Shown in pieces: positions 6,707 through 7,316 of a DNA stretch of 7,316 nucleotides. Made by a program: the position numbers and the translations under genes. How positions within the stretch are numbered: position 1 is the stretch's first letter; each line of letters begins with the position of its first letter. The notes beneath the pieces are model-generated. The model saw nothing but the letters and a program-made list of their open reading frames with translations, made no database searches and was not told the origin of the DNA. The DNA lies in assembly GCA_900550795.1 (NCBI GenBank), contig URTN01000037.1, forward strand, positions 1 through 7,316, in the 5' to 3' direction. This stretch comes from an uncultured Mollicutes bacterium (GTDB lineage: Bacteria; Bacillota_I; Bacilli_A; RFN20; CAG-826).

Positions 6707-7055
6707 ACAAGGTAGAATAAAAGCTGTCATTGCTAAAGACATCTCTGAGATTATCTCTAGGGAAATAAAAAATCCACATATTGGCTTAGTTAGCGTTAAC
6801 GAAGTAGTGGTCAATGATGATTATAGCGAGGCGAAAGTCTATGTTACTTTCTTCGGAGATCACCCAAAAACAAAGCTTGCCGAATTAAAAAAAGCAAGTG
6901 GCTTCGTTAGGAGCTCCCTTGCCAAAAAGATGGATTTATATTCAGTTCCAAAGATAACTTTCATTCTTGATGAATCTTTTGATAAAGCCGAATCATTGGA
7001 TAAAGCCTTAGAAAGAGAAGAAAGCCAAATCGAATCCCTTAAAAAGGATGCGTAG
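6696..7055 (+). CDS. rbfA: 30S ribosome-binding factor RbfA
   Basis: RbfA is a small KH-fold protein that binds the 30S subunit near the 16S rRNA 5' helix and assists late maturation and cold adaptation. The 119-residue length is typical. Family features are the basic start [18 protein letters not shown] (3-20), NPHIGLVSVNEVVVNDDYSEAKVYV (26-50, quoted as the positions of two central strands), the KASGFVRSSLAKKM segment (66-79) with its A-x-G helix kink, and the PKITFILDES strand (85-94). An acidic and basic helical tail closes the protein. The start at 6696 is fixed by AAGGAG at 6684-6689 and overlaps the infB stop by 11 nt. It ends in tandem stops TAG-TAA and is the last gene of the operon. 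The usual next gene in many Bacillota, truB, is absent here; instead a convergent gene overlaps its last 17 nt. Confidence 0.94.
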   Translation: MANRQGRIKAVIAKDISEIISREIKNPHIGLVSVNEVVVNDDYSEAKVYVTFFGDHPKTKLAELKKASGFVRSSLAKKMDLYSVPKITFILDESFDKAESLDKALEREESQIESLKKDA

Positions 7056-7316
7056 TAACAATCTTTAGAGAATACTTTTTATTAGCCTTCTTGCTAAAAC
7101 CTAGCATGGAGGCTATTTTTTTATCTTTCCTGCAGCTATAAATATAAGTAACGGGGACTACTTTTCTTGAATAAGTCTCGATATATAATTTTAGGTATTC
7201 TTCTTTTTCTTCCTTGCTCCCCAAACATTCAAAATCAACAAATTCAATTGAATGGGTGGATATATTGTTAATTACCATATAACCAATTATTTTGTGGTTT
7301 CTTAATAATAAAATAG
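7039..7316 (-). CDS. 3' part of a convergent gene of unknown function, possibly GNAT-like
   Basis: On the - strand the frame is open from the right edge to a TAA at 7039-7041, giving about 92 residues; the true start lies outside. The first ATG in the frame (7278) has no Shine-Dalgarno site and the residues before it continue plausibly, so it is unlikely to be the start. The sequence alternates hydrophobic strands (LLLRNHKIIGYMVINN, IEFVDFECL, VVPVTYIYS) with charged helical stretches (GSKEEKEEYLKLYIETY) and ends in IASMLGFSKKANKKYSLKI. The LGF close to a final strand recalls the end of GNAT acetyltransferases, but the acetyl-CoA loop (R/Q-x-x-G-x-G/A) is not visible, so this is only a suggestion. 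It overlaps rbfA tail to tail by 17 nt and contains the rbfA terminator. A chance open frame in AT-rich DNA cannot be fully excluded. Confidence 0.55.
   Translation of the reverse strand, partial: ILLLRNHKIIGYMVINNISTHSIEFVDFECLGSKEEKEEYLKLYIETYSRKVVPVTYIYSCRKDKKIASMLGFSKKANKKYSLKIVTTHPF
7083..7122 (+). terminator. Intrinsic terminator of the rimP-rbfA operon
   Basis: A long hairpin begins 27 bases after the rbfA stop. TAGCCTTC (7083-7090) pairs with GGAGGCTA (7108-7115), then a T-T mismatch, then TGCTA (7092-7096) with TAGCA (7102-7106) around the loop AAACC. It ends in seven T (7116-7122). This is the strongest terminator in the window. No U-tract is present on the opposite strand, so it works in the + direction only. 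It lies entirely within the reading frame of the convergent gene on the - strand. Confidence 0.9.

Noticed and set aside
6200..6814. Long - strand open frame of 204 residues
   Set aside because: It is the antisense of the infB C-terminus and rbfA start, both of which show clear family motifs. Its composition follows from their codon use.

Overview
The window is AT-rich bacterial DNA, and most of it is the conserved NusA/IF2 operon of Bacillota: rimP, nusA, ylxR, ylxQ (L7Ae-like), infB and rbfA, all on the + strand. Short AT-rich spacers, strong Shine-Dalgarno sites, frequent AGA/AGG arginine codons and a NusA with a long charged tail suggest a Bacilli lineage close to the Mollicutes, such as Erysipelotrichales or RF39-type gut bacteria. 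This placement is inferred from gene order and protein style only. TGA acts as a stop (rimP, ylxR) and the tryptophans checked in NusA and the membrane protein are TGG, so the mycoplasma code does not apply.

Layout. Positions 1-851 hold the 3' part of a calcineurin-like metallophosphoesterase gene that enters from the left edge. It is followed with no gap by an unrecognised membrane protein of about eight helices (852-1775). An intrinsic terminator (1795-1819) closes that unit. A good sigma-A type promoter (TTAACA, 18 bp, TACAAT with extended -10 TG) at 1881-1910 then starts the rimP operon. Its leader of about 80 nt carries a terminator-like hairpin (1957-1985) with an interrupted U-tract just before the rimP ribosome binding site. 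From nusA to rbfA the genes overlap by 11, 4, 38 and 11 nt. A strong intrinsic terminator (7083-7122) follows rbfA, and truB does not come next. The last part of the window is occupied on the - strand by the 3' end of a convergent gene of unknown function, whose coding sequence contains the rbfA terminator.

How the genes work together. RimP and RbfA mature the 30S subunit. NusA controls pausing, termination and antitermination by RNA polymerase. YlxR and YlxQ are small RNA-binding-type proteins, and IF2 delivers initiator tRNA. The operon therefore couples transcription elongation to ribosome assembly and translation initiation. The leader hairpin fits the NusA-dependent attenuation described for the Bacillus subtilis ylxS(rimP)-nusA operon.

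I see no mobile element, CRISPR array, tRNA or rRNA. The core is housekeeping. The points most worth a second look are the leader attenuator, the NusA with a degenerate second KH loop and a tail of about 240 residues, and the terminator embedded in an opposing gene.
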